64,000 nucleotides of DNA from contig CM019823.1 of NCBI GenBank assembly GCA_009763385.1, positions 172,824,503 to 172,888,502 on the forward strand. Direction: 5' to 3'. The notes beneath the pieces are model-generated. The model saw only the letters and a program-made list of their open reading frames with translations, did not search any database and was not told the DNA's origin. The stretch is from Coix lacryma-jobi var. lacryma-jobi. Its lineage: Eukaryota; Streptophyta; Magnoliopsida; Poales; Poaceae. Every line of letters starts with the position of its first letter. The first letter of the stretch is position 1. Shown one piece after another: positions 34,546-45,511 of the stretch. The position numbers and the translations under genes were made by a program.

Positions 34546-36340
34546 TGTTGACACTGGTTAACTATCATAAATAAGAGATAAATAAATATGAAAAGGGAAA
34601 GAATATGATCACCAACAAAGATTTAGGGTTACAACTGACAATATTCCATGAGTTTTGGTGAGTTATGATTCTGCAGGGACTAAACCAGGAAATTAGTACC
34701 AATAGCTTCCCATAGAAGGAAACCGTCGGGAGATAACGCAACCGCCACGACGGGATACTTCTAGAAGACTCCAGAGGACGTAAGAAGACACCACAACGAA
34801 GGGCACCACAGGAGGCTTACCTGTGGGACCGACCGGTCCCACAGGGCCCACCGGTCGGTCGGCCACGGAGGCCCCGCGCTTTCGTCTTCTGCAAGCTACT
34901 TCCACCGCCTTTGAGGATCAATCTCAGCCCTACGTGAAGTCGGTTTGATCTAACGGTCGCGGATCATCGCCCAGGGCTATATAAACAGACCCCTGACCCC
35001 CCTCTCCAGGCAATAGGTTTTCAGGCAATTCATTCATCTGGGTTAGACCAACCAGAAGGAGATCAATCGGAAGCTTTAGGACTACATCCACCTAGATTAG
35101 TAGATAGAATAGGATTAGAGGAGGCAAGCTTCGCTTGGATTCCTGATCTAGTCACGAGAAGGCTCGGTAAACCCAAGATCTTCTCTCTTGTATTAACATT
35201 ATGGATCTATTTCATAATTGCTCTTCTAGTTCATCATTATTCTTCATTGTTTATGTTCTAGTTCATCGTCTAGTTCATGTTCATCGTCTAGTTCATCATC
35301 TAGTTCATAATCTTGTTCTAGTTCATGTTCTAGTTCGTACTTTAGTTCTTATCGATGATCTAATTCACCTTATTATTCATTATTGTGTTCTAGATAGCAA
35401 TACAATTGATATGATTAAGACATCAATGATTATATTCTTAGTTATAATGCTTATAGTCTGCTTTGATTATATATTTGGCATAGATAGTTCATCTTTATGT
35501 TTATACTCATGTTCGTATAGCGCTCATCTTAAAGTACAACGGGTGGGTGATGAATGTTGTGTAGGCATGGTGCCTATATATTATTTATCTGCGAATACGT
35601 CCTATGTTCCGGATAGAGTGGTAGATCGCGGGTGTGACAGACCTGTTGAGTCCTCTGTATTCCACCTCCCGAATATAGTATTCAGTATGGCTCAGTTAAC
35701 TCATGGTTTAAGGGTTACTATGTTTAACACCTTAGCTATGGAGTTGCCTCTTGATTATAAATATGATGTGACCTAGCCAATGATTGCTAAATATAATTGC
35801 ACTAATCAATGTATGCTATGACTTGTAATTAGAATAACTTAGGAATATTCCTTATTAATACATGTTCTAATCATCATCTTGCTAGGCAGTACTGTTGTAA
35901 GTTTATCCTTGATTGATCTGATCTCTGTTATCCTTTATCAATTATTTACTATATCATTTACTTTTTACCTGATTCCTGTTCATAGTAGTTAGTGTGTTAT
36001 CAGTCTTACTATAAGTGTGTGCCATGTTAAATGCTGTTAAGTTCTTTCAATACTATCATACTTGAATTGATTAGTCTCTAGGCTAAAATATAAATAACGA
36101 TACCTGAGACTAGCTTGGTTGAAATGCTCTACAACGGGTATGTTTATCTGTGCGCTTGCGGGTAAATATCTATTTCTTTAATCCAGTGCCCTGATATAAT
36201 TACATTGCTAGCTTCATGTTGGGGATGATAACTTGACGTTAAGTGAAGTTAGTAGTGTCTCGTACACTCTTTTGTGCTTTCACTAGTTTATTATTTTATG
36301 TGACTCATTCTTAGAGTGAATCCATTAAGGAGTGTCAACA
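34546..36340 (+). repeat. 3' LTR of E2
   Basis: This copy is 1795 bp, one base shorter than the 5' copy because of a C-run at about 34996. TATA box at 34978-34985 and hairpin TAGGCA/TGCCTA at 35562-35576. About two dozen substitutions separate it from the 5' LTR. Confidence 0.95.
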
Positions 36341-36435
36341 CACACCAACACAGCCAAGAGACATGTTGCCCGTTGACCGATCACTCATCACTCAGGAAGG
36401 GAACCATAAGGGCACATATCAACCTTGTGTTTGCA
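36341..36435 (-). repeat. 5' LTR of the Sirevirus, remaining 95 bp
   Basis: After the CACAC duplication of E2 (36341-36345) the sequence agacatgttgcccgttgacc matches 17769 on in the other LTR and ends TTTGCA at 36435. It is followed by the Sirevirus target duplication CCCAC. Confidence 0.92.
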
Positions 36436-36440
36436 CCCAC

Positions 36441-37105
36441 GTCCTCTTCGAAGAACCGAGCCAGGGCCTCCCCAGGGGCCTCAACGGCCTTGGTAAACTC
36501 CGCGATCTCCCGCTCGGCTTCATCTTCATCGTCCGGCAGGATATACCCTGGCTGACGGCATCAAAGTTGAGGTCATCATAATGGCTGGAAATCACGGTGA
36601 AGGCCCGTTTCAACCCAAGATACAAGGCGCCGCGCACCCGGTCATTCACTTGACCCCTCAGGGCGGCCAGGCGGCTGGTCAGGGAGCTCTCCGATTGGCC
36701 ACCTACAGTCCCGAGGGATGCGCAAGCCTCAGCGGCGGCGTCTTGAAGGGCCTGATGATCCGAGGCCTCAGCCTGGTAAACCGACTGTAACGCAGCCGAG
36801 GCCTCCTCCGCCTCAGCAAGCTTCCCCCTCAGATCTGCACAAGGCCGACACAACTCGTCAAAAGATCAAAAAGCGCAATGAGGAAACCACAAGGCATACG
36901 GGACAAAAGGTCACCTTTCGCTACCCCTTCCCACTTCTGGGCATCAGTGGCAGAGGCCTCAGCCGATTTCCAAGCCTGCTCCAAGTCCACACCCAGGTCC
37001 CGCGCCTTGGACGCCTCCTCGGTAGCCTGAGCGCGAAGAGCCTCGGCCATCTTCTCGTACTCCTCCAGACATAGCGCCAGATCTTTAGCCTTCTCTGCCT
37101 CCCGG
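36441..37105 (-). pseudogene. Antisense ORF of element A, middle segment
   Basis: The minus strand encodes coiled-coil-like text (LRGKLAEAEEASAALQSVYQAEASDHQALQDAAAEA within a frame at 36853-36419, and CLEEYEKMAEALRAQATEEASKARDLG at 37090-36950). This matches in position and character the Ala/Glu-rich coiled coil of B (45598-46671). The segment is bounded on the left by the Sirevirus and on the right by B. The pre-insertion reading joins 15734 to 36441 and 37105 to 52169. A GT-AG intron probably separates the two frames, as in B. Confidence 0.7.
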
Positions 37106-38248
37106 TGTTGGGGGTCCACAAAAGGGGTACCCCCAATCAACGCAAAACAAATAGGTTAAACCTAGAACACCAATTAATAGTAAGCCCAGCTAGACCAAAA
37201 CATCCCAAAAACCAACCTGTCAAAGCCCACAACGCCGGCCCACCATGGGGAAGCCTAAGCCCGCCAAAACCAACTCAAACCGCCTCGTGGTAGCCTGCCC
37301 CTCGAGACCCTGTACGGGAACCTCGAGCCTCACTAACCCGGCTGCCTATCCTTCGAAGACACTTCACGCCCCCTCGAGCAACGCCGGGCATCGGATGCCA
37401 ATCCCACACTGAGCATTTAATGCACTCACCTACTCCAGTCACATCCTCTGGCACACGATGCGTGCCACAGCAAACTAGAGTCAGGGTCAAACCTCGTTTT
37501 CACCACAAACATGGTCAAAAGGGCACAAGTGCAGCACTGTTCGGCCATACCTTGCACTGTGGCACCCTCGAGCCATACCGCGAGACATGGGTTCCCGCTG
37601 TGCGGGCGAGATTTCTAGGACTTGCCCATACCTATGGGGACCTCGAGCCCCCCGTAGGCGCCACCTCGAGGACCAGCCCCGCGCCCCTCGAGCCCTGACA
37701 GCTTTCATGCTATTGGAGGACAGGTACCCCAAACCTCGGAGGGACCCAGCCACGTCATGTACGTGCCAGAATGGGCGCTACTTGACCTCCACGTCGCCAC
37801 GCCTCCACGTCCGCGCCAGGGATGGAGGCCATGCTTCAAGGACGCTCCAACAGTGCCCCCACGTCGGCTCCAGTGACTCCGACAAGACAGATTTCCTACT
37901 CTATGTTGTATCCGGTGTATATACGCCCAGCTCTTGTATAACCCTGGCCTCCTCTTGCTCTATAAAAGAGGACACCATGGCCCTTCACTCCTCCGGTTAC
38001 ACACGTACACCCGCACACACTCGCACACGAGTTCGGACTCCGGTCCACGCTCATAGAGCTTGTATTCGCCCTTGTGCAAGCACTTCGGTGCAAGTAATAC
38101 AAGAACATCCCCCCCCCCCCGCTGGACGTAGGGCCTTCTTTGCCCGAACCAGGATAAATCTTGTGTCCCCTTGCATCACCATCCAGAAAGAGAAGCACGC
38201 GATCATATTACTAGTTGGTGTCATACCCCCCGGGTAGAAACACCGACA
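37106..38248 (+). repeat. 5' LTR of B
   Basis: Starts TGTTGGGGGTCC (the other copy TGTCGG) and ends ACCGACA. It has a 10-11-base C run at 38109-38119, shorter in the 3' copy. TATA box at 37961-37968. No credible ORF. Confidence 0.95.
37961..37968 (+). promoter_or_regulatory. TATA box of B 5' LTR
   Basis: TATAAAAG lies in the context cttgctcTATAAAAGaggacacc, about 855 bp into the LTR. The copy in the 3' LTR is at 51882-51889. Confidence 0.85.
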
Positions 38249-38250
38249 GT

Positions 38251-38268
38251 TGGCGTGCCAGGTAGGGG
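38251..38268 (+). other. Primer binding site of B
   Basis: TGGCGTGCCAGGTAGGGG starts 2 nt after the LTR. Its complement ends in CCA, as a tRNA 3' end must. I do not assign the tRNA with confidence. Confidence 0.75.
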
Positions 38269-38306
38269 CCTTCGCGTGTCCGAGTCGATTTTTTGTTGTT
38301 TTCTGG

Positions 38307-41000
38307 ATGGCTTCTCCCCCTCCTCCGTTCTCTGCTGGTGCCGTCGTCTGGTTTGGGAGCCTCGAGTTCCTGGCCACCAGCACCGGCAACGAGCTGACCC
38401 TGCTCTCCACGGAGGGCCCGAGCGGAGGGCGTGTCACGCCACCCCACGCGGGAGGCGTGGCGCGTCGCCCACACCACCACGCGCCACCACCTCGCGAGCG
38501 GCGCCGACGTCATCATCGCCGTCAGGCACGGGCAGTGCCCGCGGCGTACACCCATTTCCCCGCGGCCGACGCAAAGCCCCCGAGGGGAAACCTGCCCGGC
38601 GCACGGCCGGAGACTTCTAGGGTGCGCGCGCACTCCCCCAGCGAGTTCGCGTTCGTCATGCGCACGGACCAGGAGCCTGGCCAGAGGCCCCCGAGCCATG
38701 CACCGTTGACACCTCCCGACCTCCTCCCGCACGAGGTGTACCGTGCTCGATGCCAGCGGCCCCCGTTCGGCCTTGACAACTCCGTAGCTGCTTACGCCCA
38801 CCACCTCGACGAGCGTCATCAGGGTCGGGCGGCGGCAGAGCGGGAGGAACGTCCGGGCGTGCTCCTACAAGCCACCACCAACCTGGAGGTCGTCTACCCC
38901 GCGCACGTCGACCGCGGCTTCTCGCGAGCCATCGAGCCACCATCGGAGAGTGGTACCGCGAGCTGCAGTCCCAGCATGAGCCAGGGCAGTACGCCGTCAA
39001 TGGCTCCGACTCCGACGAGTACGACTACCACGACCCTGACCTCTGGGATCCCACCAGGGAGTGCTTCCAGCTCGAGGGGGTCGTGTGCGATACCGAGGAC
39101 GAAGGCGACGACGACAGGCCGGCGCTCGACCTCGAAGAGCCCGGAGACGTGGCTGCGGCAGGCGGATCACGCGTTCAGGGGAGGAACGAACCTCCGGCAC
39201 CGGCTGCACCATCTCGGCGCGACGACGACCGGGCGGCGCAGCTCGCGCAGCTGCAGGAGGCGATCACCAAGGCCGAGGAGGAACGACAACACCTGCTGCA
39301 GCTCCAGCAGACTCTGATACAGGAACAAGCCAGCCTCGAGGTGCTGGCGCTCGTGGCCGTGCTCGAGAGGTCCACCGGCGGATCCTCGAGGACGGGGCAC
39401 CAGCACGCCCTGAGGTATGCTTCCCGCGAGCCGGGCAGAACGTGGTGGCGGCCGCAATGCTGCTTCGCGACCTACCCGCCGTCTCCAACCCTGACGCTAG
39501 ACGCATGCTCGGGGAAATGAAGAACCTCCTCGAGACAGCCGTTGTGCAGCAGGCCGAGAGCTCAGCATCGCGCCGACGCGGAGGGGCCTCGGGGAAGCCG
39601 GCAGACACGACCCGCAACGAGCGTGAGATGTCCGTCCATCAACCGGACGCCCCTTGAGCTAGGCCAGTCCAAGAGCGGATCGTCGACAACCGACCACCTC
39701 GAGGTCCCCGCGACGTGCGCAACGAACCCCCGGCACCGGATGCATCGCCTCAGCGCAACGACGGCCAGGCGACACGGCCCGCGCAGCCGCGAGAGGCGAT
39801 ATCCAAGGCTGAGGAAGACGCGCTACAATACCAGCGCAACCCCCGACGCAAGCACAAAGGGGGCGAGGAGCGAGGCTATAGTGTCCATCGAGGAGGGCGC
39901 TACGACAGCGACGACGACCGGCAAACCCTCGAGCCCCCGGGCCCCAGGGTTTTTAGCCGAGCCATTCGTACCTCGAGCCTCCCCGACCGCTTTCGACCAC
40001 CCACCAACATCGTGAAGTATGACGGGGGGGTCGAGCCCAAGCTGTGGCTCTCTGACTTCCGGCTAGGCTGCCAATTGGGCGGGGCCAAGAACGACGACCG
40101 CGTGATCATACGCCAGCTCCCGCTCTACCTCTCGGACACCGCCCGTCGGTGGCTCGAGGGGCTCCCGCCGCATCAGATCCATGACTGGGCCGACCTGGTC
40201 AGGGTCTTCGATGGGAACTTCAAGGGGACCTGCGTGCGCCCAGGCAACCCCTGGGATCTACGACGCTGCAGGCAGAGAGCGGACGAGCCCCTCCGCGACT
40301 TCGCATGGCGATTCTCGAAGCAGCGCCTCGAGCTCCCCCACGTGCCTGATGAGGATGTCGTCTCAGCGTTCCTCGCGGGCACGACATGCCAAGAGCTGGT
40401 CCACGAGCTAGGGCACTATCATCCCAGGACGGTCGAGGAATTGATGGATCACGTCACCAGCTTCGCCTCAGGCGACGAGGCAGTGGAGGCCTTCTTTGGC
40501 CGCCCCACGGACAAAGGCAGGGCGGTGGCTACGCCCGAAGGCTCAAGCAAGGTCGACGACATCAAGAACCACGGCAACAATAGCAAAAAGAAGAAGAGCA
40601 AGGGGAAAGGACAAAGGGCGAAGCACGACGCCGATGACGACGACGAGGAAGAAGTGCTCGCAGGAGCCCTCGAGCATAAGAAGCCTCGAGGCCCCCCAGA
40701 CGGGGCCGTCTTCGATAAAATGCTCGAGGACCCCTGCCCTTATCACCCGGGCCCCGTGAACCACAAGTTGAAGAACTGCCGACTGCTGAAGGGCTTCTAT
40801 TCCAAGCTCGACGACAAGAAAGAAGACGTGCCAAAGGGCAAGGACAACAATCGACGCGATGACGGGGACGCAGGCTTCCCCCCGGTACGCGACTGCTTCA
40901 TGATCTATGGGGGCCCAACCGTCGGGCTCTCAGCACGGGAAAGGAAGAAGGAACGCCGAGAGGTCTTCGCACTCCGCCCCGACGCTCCCCGGTACTCGAC
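38307..41000 (+). pseudogene. gag of element B, with lesions
   Basis: The start ATG 38307 (MASPPPPFSAG...FGSLEF) matches the A start at 32. An acidic leader with Asp/Glu runs (YDYHDPDLWD, near 39020-39050) and a Gln/Glu-rich helix (KAEEERQHLLQLQQTL, near 39270) follow, then a frame change near 39330. The TGA at 39655-39657 is shared with A. The gag core lies at about 40020-40480 (KLWLSDFRLGCQLGG; DDRVIIRQLPLYLSDTARRW), a Lys-rich stretch near 40580, and the CHHC knuckle CPYHPGPVNHKLKNC at about 40735-40780. A single-base deletion near 40995 shifts the frame just before the protease. Confidence 0.88.
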
Positions 41001-44000
41001 TGGTCTGATGCGCCGATCACGTTCGACCGTGACGACCATCCTGACCATGTCGTAAATCCCAGGGCGTATCCCCTCGTCGTCGACCCCGTCATCGTCGATG
41101 TACGGTTCTCCAAGGTGTTGATGGATGGGGGCTCAAGCCTCAACGTCATATACCTCGAGACCCTCGACCTCCTGGGGATTTCGAACGGCCAGCTTCGACC
41201 CAGCGTCGGGGGGTTCCACGGAGTCGTACCAGGGAAGAAGGCTCACCCCCTCGGGCGCATCGACCTACCTGTCTGCTTTGGCACGCCGGCCAACTTTCGC
41301 CGGGAAACGCTCACCTTCGAGGTGGTTGGGTTCCAAGGGACCTACCACGCCATCATCGGCAGGCCAAGCTACGCCAAGTTCATGGCGGTCCCCAACTACA
41401 TGTACTTGAAGCTCAAGATGCCGGGGCCGAAAGGGGTCATCACCGTCGACACCTCCTACGAGCACGCGTACTACTGCGACGTAGATTGCGTCGAGCGTGG
41501 GGAGGCCAACGTCCACCTCGACTCGCTCGAGGCCTTGGCAGCCCTGGCCATCGAGGAAGCCCCAGAAGCGAAGCGTCACGCCGGCACCTTCGAGCCGGCA
41601 GAGCACACCAAGCTGGTACCCATCGACCCGACCTCGATCGACGGCAAGACGCTGGCCGTCAGCGCCAGCCTCGAGCCTAAATAGGAAGCAGTGCTCGTCG
41701 ACTTTCTCCGCGCGAACATCGACATGTTTGCGTGGAGCCCCTCGGACATGCCAGGCATACCGAGGGGAGTCGCCGAGCACGCCTTAGAGATCCAGGCCGG
41801 GTCTAGACCGGTGAAGCAACGCCTGCGCCGCTTCGACGAGGAGAAGCGCAGGATCATCGGCGAGGAGGTGCACAAGCTTTTGGCGGCCGGATTCATTAAG
41901 GAGGTATTTCACCCGGAGTGGCTAGCTAACCCTGTACTAGTTAGGAAGAAGAATGGAAAAATGCGGATGTGTGTAGATTACACTGGTCTGAATAAAGCAT
42001 GTCCAAAAGTTCCATTTCCTTTACCTAGAATTGATCAGATTGTCGATTCCACTGCGGGGTGTGAAGTACTTTCATTTCTTGATGCGTATTCCGGCTACCA
42101 CCAGATTAGGATGAAAGAATCCGACGAAATTGCTACCTCTTTTGTTACGCCCTTCGGTATGTACTGCTATGTTACAATGCCCTTCGGCCTTCGAAACGCC
42201 GGGGCAACGTACCAACGTTGTATGCAGCATGTCTTTGGCGAACACATAGGCAGAACCGTCGAGGCCTACATCGATGACATCGTGGTTAAGACCAAGAAAG
42301 TTGGGGACCTCATCAGTGATCTTGAGACCATGTTCGAATGCCTCCAGGCCAAGAATGTGAAACTCAACCCCGAGAAATGTGTCTTTGGCGTGCCTCGAGG
42401 CATGCTACTTGGCTACATAGTCTCGCAACGGGGGATCGAGGCCAACCCTGAAAAAATCTTGGCAGTCACGAGGATGGGCCCAATTCGAGACCTCAAGGGC
42501 GTACAGAAAGTAACGGGCTGTCTAGCCGCACTCAGCAGGTTCATCTCGAGGCTAGGGGAAAAGGCGCTACCTCTCTACCGCCTACTAAAGAAGACGGAAC
42601 ACTTTGCATGGACCCTTGAAGCCGAGGAGGCCCTAACCAAGTTGAAGGGGTTGCTGACTTCTGCGCCAATCCTCGTGCCACCACGACCAGCCCAGGGTGA
42701 CGATCCCCCCGAGCCCCTCCTCCTCTACGTGGCCGCAACCACTCAGGTGGTCAGCGCGGTCATAGTCGTCGAGAGGCACGAGGAGGGTCATGCGTTGTCG
42801 GTCCAACGGCCGGTGTACTTCACCAGTGAAGTGCTCTCCGAGGCCAAGGTCCGGTACCCGCACATCCAGAAGCTGCTCTACGGCATCATCATCACGAGGC
42901 GCAAGCTCCAGCACTACTTCCTCGCTCATCCCGTAATGGTGGTGTCATCCTTCCCCCTCGGAGAGATCATCAACAACCGGGAGGCCACAAGGCGCATCGC
43001 CAAGTGGTCTGCCGAGCTTATGGGGGAGGCCATCACCTACGCCCCACGAAAAGCCATCAAATCGCAAGCGTTGGCGGACTTCGTTGCTGAATGGACCGAC
43101 ACCCAGCTCCCGCCGGCGCAAATCCAAGCCGAGCTCTGGACCATGTACTTCGATAGGTCCCTCATGAAGACGGGGGCAGGCGCGGGCCTGCTCTTCATCT
43201 CACCCCTCGGAGTCCACATGCGCTACCTGCTACGCTTGCACTTCCCCACCTCCAACAACGTCGCTGAGTACGAGGCTCTCGTCAATGGGCTGCGCATCGC
43301 CCTCGAGCTCGGGGTCCGACGCCTCGACGTTCAAGGGGACTCGCAACTCGTCATCAACCAGGTCATGAAGGCCTCGAGCTGCATCGACCCTAAGATGGAA
43401 GCGTACTGCGGAGAAGTGCGCAAGTTAGAAGACAAGTTCTACGGCCTCGAGCTCAACCACATCGCTCGAAAATACACGAGGCTGCAGATGAGCTGGCAAA
43501 GTTGGCGTCCACGCGCGGCACGGTTCCACCAGATGTCTTCTCGAGGGACGTTTTCGAGCCATCCGTCAAAATCGGCCCGGGGGCTGGCCCCTCGACGCCA
43601 CCCCTCGAGCCAGACGTGGGGGCTCGACCATCAACGCCACCCTCGAGAACGACCCCTCGACATCCGCTGAGGCAATGCAGATCGACACGACCGCCTCATC
43701 CTCGTCACGACCCCTCGACTGGCGGACGCCCTTCCTCGACTACCTGACGTGAGGCGTGCTGCCGGAAGACATGACGGAGGCCCGACGCATCGCTCGAAGG
43801 GCCAAGACCTACGTCATCTACGGCAACGAACGAGAGCTGTACCGTCGAAGCCCCTTAGGAATCCTTCAACGCTGCATCCCCCTCAAGGAGGGACGCGGGC
43901 TCCTCGACGACATGCACTTGGGGGCTTGTGGCCATCACGCAGCGCCAAGGACCCTGGTAGGGAACGCCTTCCGACAAGGCTTCTACTGGCCAACCGCCAT

Positions 44001-44960
44001 CGGAGACGCCAAGCGTCTGGTCCGAGCTTGCCAAGGGTGTCAGTTCTACGCCAAGCAAACGCACCAGCCCGCGCACGCCCTGCAGATGATCCCCATCACT
44101 TGGTCGTTCGCCGTCTGGGGGCTCGACCTCGTGGGTCCCCTCAAGAGGACAAGTGGAGGGTACACGCATGTGCTCGTGGCCATCGACAAATTCACCAAGT
44201 GGATCGAGGCCAAGCCCATAGGCGACCCCACCTCCGAGAAAGTCGTCGAGTTCATCGCCGACATCATGTATCGGTTTGGGGTGCCTAATGTCATCATCAC
44301 CGACAATGGCACCCAATTCACGGGCAAAAAGTTCACCAACTTCTGCGACGACAACAACATCCGCGTGAACTGGGCCTCGGTCGCATACCTGCAATGCAAC
44401 GGGCAGGTCGAGCGTGCTAACGGCATGATACTTCATGGGCTGAAGCCGAGGCTGTTCAAGACCCTCAAGAATTTTGGAAAAGGGTGGGCTGCAGAGCTCC
44501 CCTCGGTGCTGTGGAGCCTCAGGACTACGCTAAGTCGAGCCACCGGGTTCACTCCGTTCTTCCTAACCTACGGCGCCGAGGCTGTCTTGCCTACGGACCT
44601 CGAGTACGGCTCCCCTTGACTTCGAGCCTACAACGAGCAGACCAACGATGAAAGGCTCGCCAACGCCAAGGACCAGCTCGAGGAGGCCCGAGACGTGGCG
44701 CTCATCAACTCCACACGCTACCAGCAAACACTTCGACGCTACCACGACAAGCACGTGCGCAAGAGGGACCTGGCGGTGGGGGACCTCGTGCTTCGACGGC
44801 TGCAAGATAACCGAGGACGCCACAAGCTCACCCCTCCATGGGAAGGCCCATACACCATAGCTGAAGTGCTCAAGCCAGGAACATACAAGCTCTACGACGA
44901 TCAAGGCAGAATCCTGGCGAATGCATGAAACATTTCTCAGCTACGTCGCTTCTACCCCTA
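41001..44960 (+). pseudogene. pol of element B (PR-RT-RH-aRNH-IN), nearly intact
   Basis: Protease: LMDGGSSLN at 41118-41144. TAG at 41682-41684, then a long open frame to 43670. RT: about 41790-42440, with AYIDDIVVK near 42268. RNase H: about 42590-43000. Second, archaeal-type RNase H: about 43120-43470 (LWTMYFD...; NNVAEYEALVNGLRIAL). Single-base deletion near 43476. Integrase 43756-44619: CGHHAAP...ACQGC for zinc, WGLDLVGPL, ITDNGTQF and NGQVERAN for the DDE triad. TGA stops at 43750, 44617 and 44926 replace CGA, CGA and TGG of A. There is no chromodomain. The catalytic residues are present, so lesions rather than active-site loss silence this copy. Confidence 0.92.
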
Positions 44961-45511
44961 AAGGCCTCGAGGCCTCGTTCGTTCTGTTGCTTTGTACAAA
45001 CACGTTAAATATGAATGAACAATCTCGTGCATTGTCTTTCATTTTACTTAGCAACTTAAGGTAGCCTCAACCCTGCCCTGCTCAGGGTTGAGCCTCCCTC
45101 GGGGGCTGACAGGGGGGACCCCCCCCCAGACTCCGGAAAAAGCGCGTTTTTCTTTTCAAAAAATTCGACCCACATCTCGATTTGTACCTCGAGCGAACTA
45201 GCGACGTCTAAATCCGAAAGTACCTCGAGCCCCCAAGAGTCGGGGGACGTCGACGTAGATGGCCACCTACGCCCCCGGGCTAAGGTACCCTACTTACGCC
45301 TCCCCTCGAAGGGCTCGAGACGTATCGAAGGAACACAGACTAAGCCAGCAGAAACTCGAGCTAGCGACAAAGAGAAATGGTCAAACGAATTCGAAAAGAA
45401 AATAGCTTCTTTAAACAAACAAGTCATATACACATACGGGCCTCGATGGGCCATGAGTCATGACATAAATTTTTACAAAGGGCCTCGACGCCCAAATTTG
45501 GCACGCAGGCC
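44961..45511 (+). other. Spacer between pol and the antisense ORF in B
   Basis: This holds noncoding, CTCGAG-rich sequence and a polyadenylation-like AT-rich stretch near 45000-45060 (aaatatgaatgaac). It includes a C run at 45118-45127. It separates two convergent transcription units. I see no gene. Confidence 0.6.

Larger units (their letters stand above)
27644..36340 (+). mobile_element. Athila-type gag-protease element E2, non-autonomous
   Basis: The element has TGTTGAC...GTCAACA termini, a perfect 5-bp target duplication CACAC (27639-27643 and 36341-36345), LTRs of 1796 and 1795 bp, a tRNA-Asp primer site (29448-29465) and a polypurine-like tract before 34546. By eye the LTRs differ at about 24 sites (~1.3 %), which makes it the youngest element here. 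It encodes only gag and two protease-like repeats; 32350-34545 is noncoding, and there is no RT, RNase H or integrase. It must have moved using enzymes from an autonomous relative. The target is the 5' LTR of the Sirevirus. Confidence 0.95.
15735..36435 (-). mobile_element. Sirevirus-type Ty1/copia element, minus orientation, with E2 nested in its 5' LTR
   Basis: The termini on the plus strand are TGAAGGACC and TTGTGTTTGCA, with a perfect 5-bp target duplication CCCAC at 15730-15734 and 36436-36440. In element orientation it reads: 5' LTR 36435-36341 plus 27643-25622 (split by E2), primer site 25619-25602, gag, pol with integrase before RT, a long 3' noncoding region, a polypurine tract, and the 3' LTR 17844-15735. 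Features that place it in the Sirevirus lineage are a long gag with two CCHC knuckles and a coiled coil, several polypurine-like motifs upstream of the 3' LTR, and CCGGACA palindromes in the LTR. By eye the LTRs differ at about 4 % over the first 290 bp. Gag and pol carry at least six stops and two frameshifts. Confidence 0.92.

Noticed and set aside
38171..38620. 149-codon frame over the LTR-gag junction of B
   Set aside because: It crosses the LTR end, primer site and gag start in another frame. The gag start at 38307 explains the region.
44620..44960. Chromodomain at the end of the B integrase
   Set aside because: The C-terminus ends in a plain GPY-type segment (PWEGPYTIAEVLKPGTYKL) and RRFYP. 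No aromatic-cage text follows.
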